Source: an uncultured Reyranella sp.
GTDB lineage: Bacteria > Pseudomonadota > Alphaproteobacteria > Reyranellales > Reyranellaceae
NCBI RefSeq assembly: GCF_945957355.1
Contig: NZ_CAMFKM010000021.1
Coordinates: 1 to 64,000 of the forward strand
Length of the DNA: 64,000 nt
Reading direction: 5' to 3'
Shown here: positions 43,865 to 52,742 of the stretch, piece by piece
Layout: each line of letters opens with the position of its first letter
How positions within the stretch are numbered: position 1 is the stretch's first letter
Position numbers and translations under genes: made by a program
The notes under the pieces: model-generated
Database searches by the model: none
Told to the model about the DNA's origin: nothing
Seen by the model: the letters and a program-made list of their open reading frames with translations, nothing else

Positions 43865-44739
43865 TGGCCGTCCTGGTCGACAAGAACACCAAGGTCATCT
43901 GCCAGGGCATCACCGGCTCGCAGGGCACCTTCCACTCCGAGCAGGCGATCGCCTACGGCACCAAGATGGTGGGCGGCGTGACGCCGGGCAAAGGCGGAAC
44001 CAAGCATCTCGACCTGCCGGTGTTCGACACCGTCGCCGAGGCTGTCGAGAAGACAGGCTGCAACGCGTCGGTGATCTACGTGCCGCCGCCCTTTGCGGCC
44101 GACTCGATCCTCGAGGCGATCGACGCCGAGATCCCGCTGATCGTCTGTATCACCGAGGGCATCCCGGTGGTCGACATGGTCAAGGTGAAGCGTGCGCTCA
44201 CCGCTTCCAAGTCGCGGCTGATCGGCCCGAACTGCCCCGGCGTCATCACGCCGGGCGAGTGCAAGATCGGCATCATGCCGGGCCACATCCACAAGCGCGG
44301 CAAGATCGGCATCGTCTCGCGCTCCGGCACGCTCACCTACGAAGCCGTCGCACAGACCACGGCGGCGGGCCTCGGCCAGACGACCTGCATCGGCATCGGC
44401 GGCGACCCGGTGAACGGCACGAACTTCATCGAGTGCCTCGACATGTTCATCCGCGATCCCGAGACCGAGGGCATCGTGATGATCGGCGAGATCGGCGGCG
44501 ACGCCGAGGTCAAGGGTGCGGAATTCCTCAAGGCGTCCGGAACGAAGAAGCCGGTCGTCGGTTTCATCGCCGGTCGGACGGCGCCTCCGGGCCGCCGCAT
44601 GGGCCATGCCGGTGCGGTCATCTCCGGCGGCAACGACACCGCGGAGTTCAAGGTCGCGGCCATGCGCGAGGCCGGCATCAGGGTTGCGGAGTCACCCGCG
44701 GCTTTGGGCGAGGAAATGCTTAAGGCCATGAAGGGCTGA
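43864..44739 (+). CDS. sucD: Succinyl-CoA synthetase, alpha subunit
   Basis: The alpha subunit (291 residues) binds CoA and carries the phosphorylated histidine, located in GRRMGHAGAVISGGNDTAE near residue 245. KVICQGITGSQGTFHSEQAI forms the N-terminal CoA-binding Rossmann part, and GPNCPGVITPGECKIGIMPG is conserved. A small hairpin (about 44752-44773, GCCGCC arms) separates it from sucA. Confidence 0.97.
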   Translation: MAVLVDKNTKVICQGITGSQGTFHSEQAIAYGTKMVGGVTPGKGGTKHLDLPVFDTVAEAVEKTGCNASVIYVPPPFAADSILEAIDAEIPLIVCITEGIPVVDMVKVKRALTASKSRLIGPNCPGVITPGECKIGIMPGHIHKRGKIGIVSRSGTLTYEAVAQTTAAGLGQTTCIGIGGDPVNGTNFIECLDMFIRDPETEGIVMIGEIGGDAEVKGAEFLKASGTKKPVVGFIAGRTAPPGRRMGHAGAVISGGNDTAEFKVAAMREAGIRVAESPAALGEEMLKAMKG

Positions 44740-44804
44740 CAAGCGGGATTGCCGCCTGGCCTCTGCCGGGCGGCCAGCAAGGACAGGCCAGGGAGTATCG
44801 GGCC

Positions 44805-47717
44805 ATGAGAGCAGAACAGACGTCGTTCCTGTTCGGCGCCAACGCGCCATTCATCGAGGAGCTCTACGCGCGGTTCCTCACCGACCCCAATTCGGTCGAT
44901 GGCGAATGGCAGACCTTCTTCGGCGCGCTCGCCGAGCAGAAGGGTGACGTTCTGGCGGAGGTGCGCGGCGCCTCCTGGGCGCCCAACGGCGCCCGGGTGA
45001 TCGGCGCGGTCGACCCCGACGCCATCCCGGCCGCGGCCAACCGCAACGTGAAGGGCGGCAAGACCGCCACCGAGGCGGCGCCCGCCGCCCCCGCGCTCGC
45101 GGGCAAGACCCAGGAAGAGATCCGCGCCGCCGCCCAGGACACGGCGCGGGCGCTGATGATGATCCGCGCCTACCGCATCCGCGGCCACCTCGAGGCCGAT
45201 CTCGATCCGCTCGGCCTCGTGCGCCAGGCGCCGCATCGCGAACTCGATCCCGCGACCTACGGCTTCACCGACGCAGACTGGGACCGTCCCATCCTGATCT
45301 TCGGCTCGCTGGCGCTGGGTGAATCCGCGACGCTGCGCCAGATCATGGAGCGCCTGCGCAAGACCTATTGCGGCAAGATCGGCGTCGAGTTCATGCACAT
45401 CTCCGATCCCGACCAGAAGGCGTGGATCCAGGAGCGCATCGAGCATATCGAGAACCAGACCGAGTTCACCGTCATCGGCCGCAAGAGAATTCTCGAGAGG
45501 GTCGGCGAGGCCGAGGGCCTCGAGCGCTACCTGCACGTTAAGTTCGTCGGCACCAAGCGCTTCGGCCTCGACGGCGGCGAATCGCTGATCCCCGGCATCG
45601 AGCAGATCCTGAAGCGTGGCGGCCAGCTCGGCGTGAAGGAGGTGATGCTCGGCATGCCGCATCGCGGCCGCCTGAACACGCTCGTGCACGTCATGCACAA
45701 GAGCTACACCGCGCTCTTCTCCGAGTTCCAGGGCCGCTCCTCGCAGCCCGAGGAAATGCGCGGCTCGGGCGACGTGAAGTACCATCTCGGCGCCTCCGCC
45801 GATCGCGAGTTCGACGGCAACGTGATCCATCTCTCGCTGTCGCCCAACCCGTCGCATCTCGAGGCGGTGAACCCGGTCATCCTGGGCAAGGCGCGCGCCA
45901 AGGAAGACCAGCGCGGCGACACCGACCGCAGCCAGGTCATGTGCATCCTGATGCACGGCGACGCGGCCTTCGCAGGGCAGGGCCTGGTGGCCGAGAGCCT
46001 CGACCTGTCGGATCTCGCGGGCTACCGCATCGGCGGCACCATCCATTTCATCGTGAACAACCAGATCGGCTTCACCACCCTGCCGACCGAGTCGCGCTCC
46101 GGCCCCTATTGCACGGAAGTCGCCAAGATCGTGCAGGCGCCGATCCTGCACGTGAACGGCGACGACCCCGAGGCGGTGGTCCATGTCGCGCGCATCGCGA
46201 CCGAGTTCCGCCAGCACTTCAAGCGCGACATCGTCATCGACATGTTCTGCTATCGCCGGCACGGTCACAACGAGGGTGACGAGCCGATGTTCACCCAGCC
46301 GCTGATGTACAAGGAGATCGGCGGGCACCGTTCGGTTAAGGAGATCTACGCGGCGAAGCTCGAGGCCGAGGGCGTGGTGACGGCCGACGAGGTGGCCGCC
46401 ATGGACAACGCCCTGCGCGAGAAGCTCGACAAGGCGCTGGAGGCAGCGGCCAACTACAAGCCGAACAAGGCCGACTGGCTGGAAGGCAAGTGGGCGGGCA
46501 TCACCGTTGCGCCGGGCGAGGAGGATCGCAAGGGCGTCACCGCCGTCGAGCTCGACAGGCTGAAGGCCGTCGGCCGGGCGATCTCCGAGGCGCCGAAGAA
46601 CTTCGAGCTCAACCGCAAGATCGTGCGACAGCTTCAGGAGAAGCGGAAGACGATCGATACCGGCGAGAACATCGACTGGGCGACCGGCGAGGCGCTGGCC
46701 TTCGGCACGCTGCTCGCGGAAGGCACGCCGGTGCGTCTCAGCGGCCAGGATTCCGGCCGAGGTACCTTCTCGCAACGCCATTCGGTGCTGGTCGACCAGT
46801 TGACCGAAGCCAAGTACGTCCCGCTCAACCATGTCGCGGAAGGGCAGGCGCGCTACGAGGTGATCGACAGCCCGCTGAACGAGGCGGGCGTGCTGGGCTT
46901 CGAGTACGGCTACTCGCTGGCCGAACCCAACGCGCTGGTCCTGTGGGAAGCCCAGTTCGGCGACTTCGCCAACGGCGCGCAGGTCATCATCGACCAGTTC
47001 ATCTGCTCGGCCGAGAGCAAGTGGCTGCGCATGTCGGGCCTGGTGATGCTGCTGCCGCACGGCTACGAGGGCCAGGGGCCGGAGCACAGCTCCGCGCGTC
47101 TCGAACGCTATCTCCAGCTTTCCGCCGAGGACAACTGGCAGGTCATCAATCCGACCACTCCGGCCAACTACTTCCACGCGCTGCGCCGGCAGATGCGCCG
47201 GACCTTCCGCAAGCCGCTGGTGGTGATGACGCCGAAGTCGCTGCTGCGTCACAAGGATTGCGTCTCGACGCTGGCCGATTTCGGACCGGGCAGCTCGTTC
47301 CGCCGCATCCTCGCCGAGACCGACCAGCTCGTCGACGGCGCCAGGGTGCGCCGCGTCGTGCTGTGCTCGGGCAAGGTCTACTTCGACCTCGTCGCCGAGC
47401 GCCGCAAGCGCAAGATCGACGACATCGCCATCCTGCGCATCGAGCAGCTCTATCCGTTCCCGTTCACGCGGCTCGGCGTCAGGCTTTCACAGTATCCCAA
47501 TGCCGAGGTCGTATGGTGCCAGGAGGAGCCCGAGAACATGGGCGCCTGGCATTTCGTCGACCGCCGCATCGAGCGCGCGCTGGCGAGCATCGAGGGCAAA
47601 GCCAGGAGGCCGATCTATGTCGGTCGCATGGAAGCCGCGTCGCCCGCCACCGGCTCGGCGCGCAATCATCTCAAGGAACAGGCCGATCTGGTCGACCGCG
47701 CCCTCACTGTCGGTTGA
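44805..47717 (+). CDS. sucA: 2-oxoglutarate dehydrogenase E1 component
   Basis: E1 is the thiamine-diphosphate decarboxylase of the 2-oxoglutarate dehydrogenase complex (970 residues). The N-terminal E2-binding arm reads FLFGANAPFIEELYARFL, followed by an Ala-rich linker. LGMPHRGRLNTLVHVMHKSY and the ThDP/metal region DIVIDMFCYRRHGHNEGDEP are clear, as is GQDSGRGTFSQRHSVL in the second half. CAGGGAG precedes the ATG. sucB follows by 28 bp. Confidence 0.97.
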   Translation: MRAEQTSFLFGANAPFIEELYARFLTDPNSVDGEWQTFFGALAEQKGDVLAEVRGASWAPNGARVIGAVDPDAIPAAANRNVKGGKTATEAAPAAPALAGKTQEEIRAAAQDTARALMMIRAYRIRGHLEADLDPLGLVRQAPHRELDPATYGFTDADWDRPILIFGSLALGESATLRQIMERLRKTYCGKIGVEFMHISDPDQKAWIQERIEHIENQTEFTVIGRKRILERVGEAEGLERYLHVKFVGTKRFGLDGGESLIPGIEQILKRGGQLGVKEVMLGMPHRGRLNTLVHVMHKSYTALFSEFQGRSSQPEEMRGSGDVKYHLGASADREFDGNVIHLSLSPNPSHLEAVNPVILGKARAKEDQRGDTDRSQVMCILMHGDAAFAGQGLVAESLDLSDLAGYRIGGTIHFIVNNQIGFTTLPTESRSGPYCTEVAKIVQAPILHVNGDDPEAVVHVARIATEFRQHFKRDIVIDMFCYRRHGHNEGDEPMFTQPLMYKEIGGHRSVKEIYAAKLEAEGVVTADEVAAMDNALREKLDKALEAAANYKPNKADWLEGKWAGITVAPGEEDRKGVTAVELDRLKAVGRAISEAPKNFELNRKIVRQLQEKRKTIDTGENIDWATGEALAFGTLLAEGTPVRLSGQDSGRGTFSQRHSVLVDQLTEAKYVPLNHVAEGQARYEVIDSPLNEAGVLGFEYGYSLAEPNALVLWEAQFGDFANGAQVIIDQFICSAESKWLRMSGLVMLLPHGYEGQGPEHSSARLERYLQLSAEDNWQVINPTTPANYFHALRRQMRRTFRKPLVVMTPKSLLRHKDCVSTLADFGPGSSFRRILAETDQLVDGARVRRVVLCSGKVYFDLVAERRKRKIDDIAILRIEQLYPFPFTRLGVRLSQYPNAEVVWCQEEPENMGAWHFVDRRIERALASIEGKARRPIYVGRMEAASPATGSARNHLKEQADLVDRALTVG

Positions 47718-47745
47718 GCGCGGGTAGAAAAGAGGAAGAGTAGTC

Positions 47746-48981
47746 ATGGCCGTCGAGATCAAGGTTCCGGCTCTGGGTGAATCGGTCACCGAGGCAACCG
47801 TCGCCAAGTGGCTGGTGAAGGCGGGCGACACGGTCGCCGTCGACCAGCCCCTGTGCGAGCTCGAAACGGACAAGGTCACCGTCGAAGTGAATGCCAGCGT
47901 CGCCGGCACCATCGCCGGTCTCGCCGTGGAGGAGGGCGCGTCGGTCCAGGTGGGCGGCGTGCTCTGCCACATCGAGGCGGGCGGTGCCGGTGCAGCCGCA
48001 CCGAAGGCTGTCGCGCCGGCCGCGCCGAAGCCGGCTCCCGCGCCTGCTGCTGCTCCCGCACCGGCGCCGGCCGCGGCTCCTGCGGGCGCCAATCTCGCCG
48101 CTTCGGGTCCTGCCGCGCGCAAGCTGGCCGAGGAGAAGGGCGTGCCCGCCACGGCCATCCAGCCGACCGGCAAGGACGGCCGCGCGACCAAGGAAGACGT
48201 GCTGGCAGCACTGTCGTCGATCCCGGCCGCTGCCGCGCCGGCCGCCAGGCCCGCCGCGCCGTCCGGCCCGCGCGCGAAGGCCGACCGCGAGGAGCGGGTG
48301 AAGATGACGCGGCTGCGCCGCACCATCGCCAACCGCCTCAAGGACGCGCAGAACACCGCCGCCATGCTCACCACCTTCAACGAGGTGGACATGACCGCGG
48401 TCATGGCGCTGCGCGAGCGGCTGAAGGACGATTTCGAGAAGAAGCACGGTGCGCGGCTGGGCTTCATGTCGTTCTTCGTGAAGGCCTGCATCGCGGGGCT
48501 CAAGGAGCTGCCGGCGGTCAATGCCGAGATCGAGGGCGAGGAGATCGTCTACAAGAACTACTATGACATCGGTGTCGCCGTCGGCTCGCCGCAGGGCCTT
48601 GTCGTGCCGGTGCTGCGCGATGCCGACGCGCTGGACTTCGCGGGCATCGAAAAGGGCATCGGCGATCTCGGCCGCAAGGCGCGCGACGGCAAACTGTCGA
48701 TCGCCGACCTGACGGGCGGCACCTTCACGATCTCGAACGGCGGCGTCTACGGCTCGCTGATGTCGACGCCGATCCTGAACCCGCCGCAGTCGGGCATCCT
48801 GGGCATGCACAAGATCCAGCAGCGGCCCATGGTGGTCGGCGGCGAGATCAAGGCGCGGCCGATGATGTACCTCGCACTGTCCTACGACCATCGCATCATC
48901 GACGGCCGCGAGGCCGTGCTGTTCCTGGTCAAGGTCAAGGAATGCATCGAGGATCCCGAGCGTCTGCTGCTCGGCGTCTGA
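47746..48981 (+). CDS. sucB: 2-oxoglutarate dehydrogenase E2 (dihydrolipoyl succinyltransferase)
   Basis: E2 forms the core of the complex and transfers succinyl groups to CoA (411 residues). A single lipoyl domain occupies residues 1-76, with the lipoylated lysine in LETDKVTVEVNA. An Ala/Pro-rich hinge, the E1/E3-binding segment ARKLAEEKGVPATAIQPTG and a second hinge follow. The catalytic domain ends with LSYDHRIIDGREAVLFL, giving the active-site histidine and aspartate. Confidence 0.97.
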   Translation: MAVEIKVPALGESVTEATVAKWLVKAGDTVAVDQPLCELETDKVTVEVNASVAGTIAGLAVEEGASVQVGGVLCHIEAGGAGAAAPKAVAPAAPKPAPAPAAAPAPAPAAAPAGANLAASGPAARKLAEEKGVPATAIQPTGKDGRATKEDVLAALSSIPAAAAPAARPAAPSGPRAKADREERVKMTRLRRTIANRLKDAQNTAAMLTTFNEVDMTAVMALRERLKDDFEKKHGARLGFMSFFVKACIAGLKELPAVNAEIEGEEIVYKNYYDIGVAVGSPQGLVVPVLRDADALDFAGIEKGIGDLGRKARDGKLSIADLTGGTFTISNGGVYGSLMSTPILNPPQSGILGMHKIQQRPMVVGGEIKARPMMYLALSYDHRIIDGREAVLFLVKVKECIEDPERLLLGV

Positions 48982-48994
48982 TTGGTAGGGTATT

Positions 48995-49041
48995 GCCGGG
49001 GGCGCGCGACTTCCGTCGCGCGTCATGAACGCGCCCCCGGC
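48995..49041 (+). promoter_or_regulatory. Stem-loop between sucB and lpd
   Basis: The outer arms 48995-49003 and 49033-49041 (GCCGGGGGC / GCCCCCGGC) enclose a second stem GCGCGAC-TTCC-GTCGCGC (49004-49021). An out-of-the-way ATG at 49025 lies in the unpaired part, while the likely lpd start at 49058 is just outside. It could tune E3 expression relative to E1 and E2. Confidence 0.55.
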
Positions 49042-49057
49042 CATGAGGGTTGAAGAC

Positions 49058-50470
<1,413 letters not shown>

Positions 50471-50477
50471 CCCCGCC

Positions 50478-50744
50478 ATGCGCCAGCCCCTCATGGCGCT
50501 TGCGATCGCCGCCTGCCTCGTGATGTCGGTGGTGGGCGGCTTCATCCCGATCCTCCAGGGATGGATCTTCTTCGTGCTCGCCCTCTACCTTCTGGCCACC
50601 GAATTCGAGACCGGCCGCAGATGGGTGACGGCGGCGCGCCGCCGCTGGCCCAAGCTCGACGAATGGATCGTCAAGGCGCGCGACCACAAATGGGCGCCGC
50701 GCCACCTCAAGAAGTTCGAAGATCACACCGACCCGTCGAAGTAG
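50478..50744 (+). CDS. Small two-helix membrane protein
   Basis: This is an 88-residue protein with two adjacent membrane helices (LMALAIAACLVMSVVGGFIP and GWIFFVLALYLLATEF), then a basic amphipathic tail (RRWVTAARRRWPKLDEWIVKA). The layout resembles the small PGPGW-type putative membrane proteins; the assignment is tentative and no function is known. It starts seven bases after the lpd stop and is followed at once by a perfect inverted repeat. Confidence 0.75.
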   Translation: MRQPLMALAIAACLVMSVVGGFIPILQGWIFFVLALYLLATEFETGRRWVTAARRRWPKLDEWIVKARDHKWAPRHLKKFEDHTDPSK

Positions 50745-50802
50745 TTGGAGCGCGCCACTCCAGTGGCGCAATCATGGGCGCCACTGGAGTGGCGCGCTCC
50801 AA
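50745..50802. repeat. Intergenic perfect inverted repeat, family B copy 2
   Basis: The 25-bp perfect arms (50745-50769 and 50778-50802) flank an 8-base spacer. Each arm is again self-complementary (GCGCCACT-CC-AGTGGCGC). It is the same design as 19557-19630, with A-T pairs replaced by C-G pairs, so pairing is kept while sequence changes. It separates converging transcripts, starting one base after the stop codon. Confidence 0.85.
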
Positions 50803-50804
50803 GG

Positions 50805-51596
50805 CTAACTCTTCCCTTCGAAGCCGCGATAGACCGCCTCGGCGATCGGAAGCAGCTCCTCGCGGGTTGCCGTCGCCGTCACGGCGAAGCCGAAGCCCTG
50901 GTCGATCCAGGCGAAGGTCGCGGCCTCTCCCTCCTTCTGGAACCGGAAGGCGGTTTCCGTGCCGTCGGCGGCACGCACGTAGATGGTCAGCCGCCGGCCG
51001 CTGGCGTCGTCGTACATGAGTTGGGCCGCAGCGCCGTTGCCGCCTGGCAGCAGGCGGCCGCCCATGAGCCTGTAGCCAAAAGGCGAGAGGTCGGGTGCGG
51101 CGAGTTTGCGCCCGAGGCGCTTGGAGAGCCATTGCAGCAGGTGCGCTTCCTGCTGCACGCCGACCTCGACCGGATGGGCGACTTCGACCACGAACGTGCG
51201 GTAGGCGGCGTGCGCGCCCTGCGCCACGCTGGCGGTCGGTGCGGGCGACAGGGGTGCGGGCCCGGGGGCGATCGCGTTGGCGAACCAGCCGGCCGTCGCG
51301 CCGGCCACGAAGAGGGCGACTGCAGCGGCGGCACTGGTCCAGCCGCGCGCCCAGAAAGTGCGTCGAGCGGCCCGCAAGGTGGCGATCCGTAGATGAGCCG
51401 GGATGGGCTCGGCGAACTTGGCGTCGAGGCGGCTGCGCAGCATGGCGCGCTGCCGGCGCTCCAGCGCGATGCGCTCGGCGAGTTCGGGATAGGCGGCCAG
51501 ATGCGCCTCGACGGCGGCGTGTCGATCGCCGTCCAGTCGCCCGTCGACGAACGCCTGCAACTCGTCCTCGTCGATCGAAAACGCCTTGTCCGTCAT
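50805..51596 (-). CDS. Membrane anti-sigma factor
   Basis: This 263-residue protein overlaps the ECF sigma gene by four bases, the usual arrangement for a cognate anti-sigma. The N-terminal cytoplasmic part (DEDELQAFVDGRLDGDRHAA and LAERIALERRQRAML) is typical of anti-sigma domains but lacks the HxxxCxxC zinc motif. One membrane helix lies at about residues 86-108 (AAAAVALFVAGATAGWFA), and a periplasmic domain of about 150 residues follows. The signal sensed is unknown. Confidence 0.87.
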   Translation of the reverse strand: MTDKAFSIDEDELQAFVDGRLDGDRHAAVEAHLAAYPELAERIALERRQRAMLRSRLDAKFAEPIPAHLRIATLRAARRTFWARGWTSAAAAVALFVAGATAGWFANAIAPGPAPLSPAPTASVAQGAHAAYRTFVVEVAHPVEVGVQQEAHLLQWLSKRLGRKLAAPDLSPFGYRLMGGRLLPGGNGAAAQLMYDDASGRRLTIYVRAADGTETAFRFQKEGEAATFAWIDQGFGFAVTATATREELLPIAEAVYRGFEGKS

Positions 51597-52099
51597 TTCA
51601 CTCTCCGCAGGAGCGTGGCGCGACCGGTGTCCAGCAGCGCGCGCAGCCGCTGCCGGCCGCGCGACAGCCGCGACATCACCGTGCCGGCCGGCACGCCCAT
51701 GATCCTCGCTGCCTCGTCGTATGAAAAATCCTCGACGCCGACCAGCAGCAGCAGCGACTTCTGCTCTTCCGGCAACTGGTCGAGCGCCGCCAGGATGTCC
51801 TGCACTTCGGCGCCGCTCTCCTGCGTGGCGGCGGTCCTCGGTGTCGTCTGCTCGTCGAGTTCGACATGCGGTCCGCGCCGCCGGTTCTGCCGCAGCGCCG
51901 AGACATGGAGATTGCGCTGGATGGTGAAGAGCCAGGCCCTGAGGTCGCCGTCGCGCCGGCGCAGGGTCCAGCGCGACAGCGCGCGTTCCAGCGTGTCCTG
52001 CACCAGGTCGTCGGCCGCATCGTGATCGCGCACCAGCGCGTAGGCGTAGCGCCGCAACGCCGGGATCAGCGGTTCGAGCAGGGCTTCCGCATCGGCCAT
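51593..52099 (-). CDS. ECF-type RNA polymerase sigma factor
   Basis: This is a 168-residue extracytoplasmic-function sigma factor. Region 2 is LRRYAYALVRDHDAADDLVQDTLERAL with RAWLFTIQRN, and region 4 is EQKSLLLLVGVEDFSYDEAARIMGVPAGTVMSRLSRGR, split by a short acidic linker. It is followed by its anti-sigma and preceded by a small secreted protein gene on the same strand. A matching promoter sequence at 52579-52605 suggests autoregulation. Confidence 0.95.
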   Translation of the reverse strand: MADAEALLEPLIPALRRYAYALVRDHDAADDLVQDTLERALSRWTLRRRDGDLRAWLFTIQRNLHVSALRQNRRRGPHVELDEQTTPRTAATQESGAEVQDILAALDQLPEEQKSLLLLVGVEDFSYDEAARIMGVPAGTVMSRLSRGRQRLRALLDTGRATLLRRVK

Positions 52100-52120
52100 C
52101 GCATCACTCTATAGGAGGAG

Positions 52121-52142
52121 GGCGCCGGCCGGGACCGGCGCC
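52121..52142. terminator. Hairpin between the secreted-protein gene and the sigma gene
   Basis: GGCGCCGG and CCGGCGCC form an 8-bp perfect stem around a 6-base loop in the 56-bp gap. There is no T-run, so it may be an attenuator or RNA-processing point that lowers sigma expression relative to the upstream gene. Confidence 0.45.
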
Positions 52143-52155
52143 ATTCACTCCGTCG

Positions 52156-52542
52156 TTACTTGGCGATGTGCCAGGCGCCGTTCAGGAAGCCGTCGCCCGT
52201 CTTGTCGCCGGCCTTGGTGTCCTTCGCAAAGGCGTAGACCGGCTTGCCCTTGTAGGCCCACTGCTTCAGCCCGTCGTCGCGGGTGATGATCGTCCAGTCG
52301 CCCGAGGCCTTGGCGCCGTCGGCGACGAGGGCGGGCGGCCAGTTGGTGGCGCACGGGCCGTTGCACACCGACTTGCCCGGCGTCGCGTCCTTGTCGAACG
52401 TGTAGAGCGTCATGCCGCTGGCGGTGACGAACATGCCGTTCTTCATCGTGGGCGGGGTCGCGGAGGCGGGCTCGGCGGCGAAGGCGCTACCGGCGGCGAG
52501 AACCGCCAGGGTGGCGGCGGTGGTGAGGATCGACTTCAGCAT
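52156..52542 (-). CDS. Secreted repeat protein (COG4315 type)
   Basis: This is a small exported protein (128 residues). A Sec signal (LTTAATLAVLAAGSAFA) is followed by two related beta-hairpin repeats: GMFVTASGMTLYTFDKDA with SVCNGPCATNWPPALV, and LKQWAYKGKPVYAFAKDTKAGD. This is the pattern of the COG4315 predicted lipoprotein/secreted repeat family. Its role is unknown; relatives are often near ECF sigma genes. It heads the putative sigma operon. Confidence 0.85.
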   Translation of the reverse strand: MLKSILTTAATLAVLAAGSAFAAEPASATPPTMKNGMFVTASGMTLYTFDKDATPGKSVCNGPCATNWPPALVADGAKASGDWTIITRDDGLKQWAYKGKPVYAFAKDTKAGDKTGDGFLNGAWHIAK

Positions 52543-52578
52543 TCTCTGGCTCCATGCAGCTGTTGGTCTGCAGGAAGA

Positions 52579-52605
52579 GAGACGCCGCGCCGGCGGAATT
52601 ATTCC
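52579..52605 (-). promoter_or_regulatory. Candidate ECF sigma promoter
   Basis: On the minus strand GGAATA (52600-52605) is followed after 15 bp by CGTCTC (52579-52584), the shape of an ECF promoter. The -35 lies within the 15-bp odd palindrome GCGGAATTATTCCGC (52593-52607). It would drive the secreted-protein, sigma and anti-sigma genes, with a leader of about 30 bases. Confidence 0.5.
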
Positions 52606-52742
52606 GCACGGGTCTGGATATTTCTCACGCCGTCGCACGCGACCTGCGCCTGCGGAGAGGGCGTGCACTTCACAAGAAGTGCAAATCCTGTCGCGTCCCT
52701 CTAGAATCAGAGCTCCTCCTTAACGACCGACGGGCTTTGCGC

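Noticed and set aside
44337..47252. Long open frame antisense to sucD and sucA
   Set aside because: It crosses two unambiguous genes in the antisense phase and shows only Arg/Leu/Ala/Asp/His-rich shadow composition.
52654..52699. tRNA-like tail (GCAAATCCTGTCGCGTCC) in the antiporter leader
   Set aside because: It resembles a T-arm and acceptor end, but no anticodon arm with a seven-base loop, D-arm or matching acceptor strand could be found, so it is not called a tRNA.
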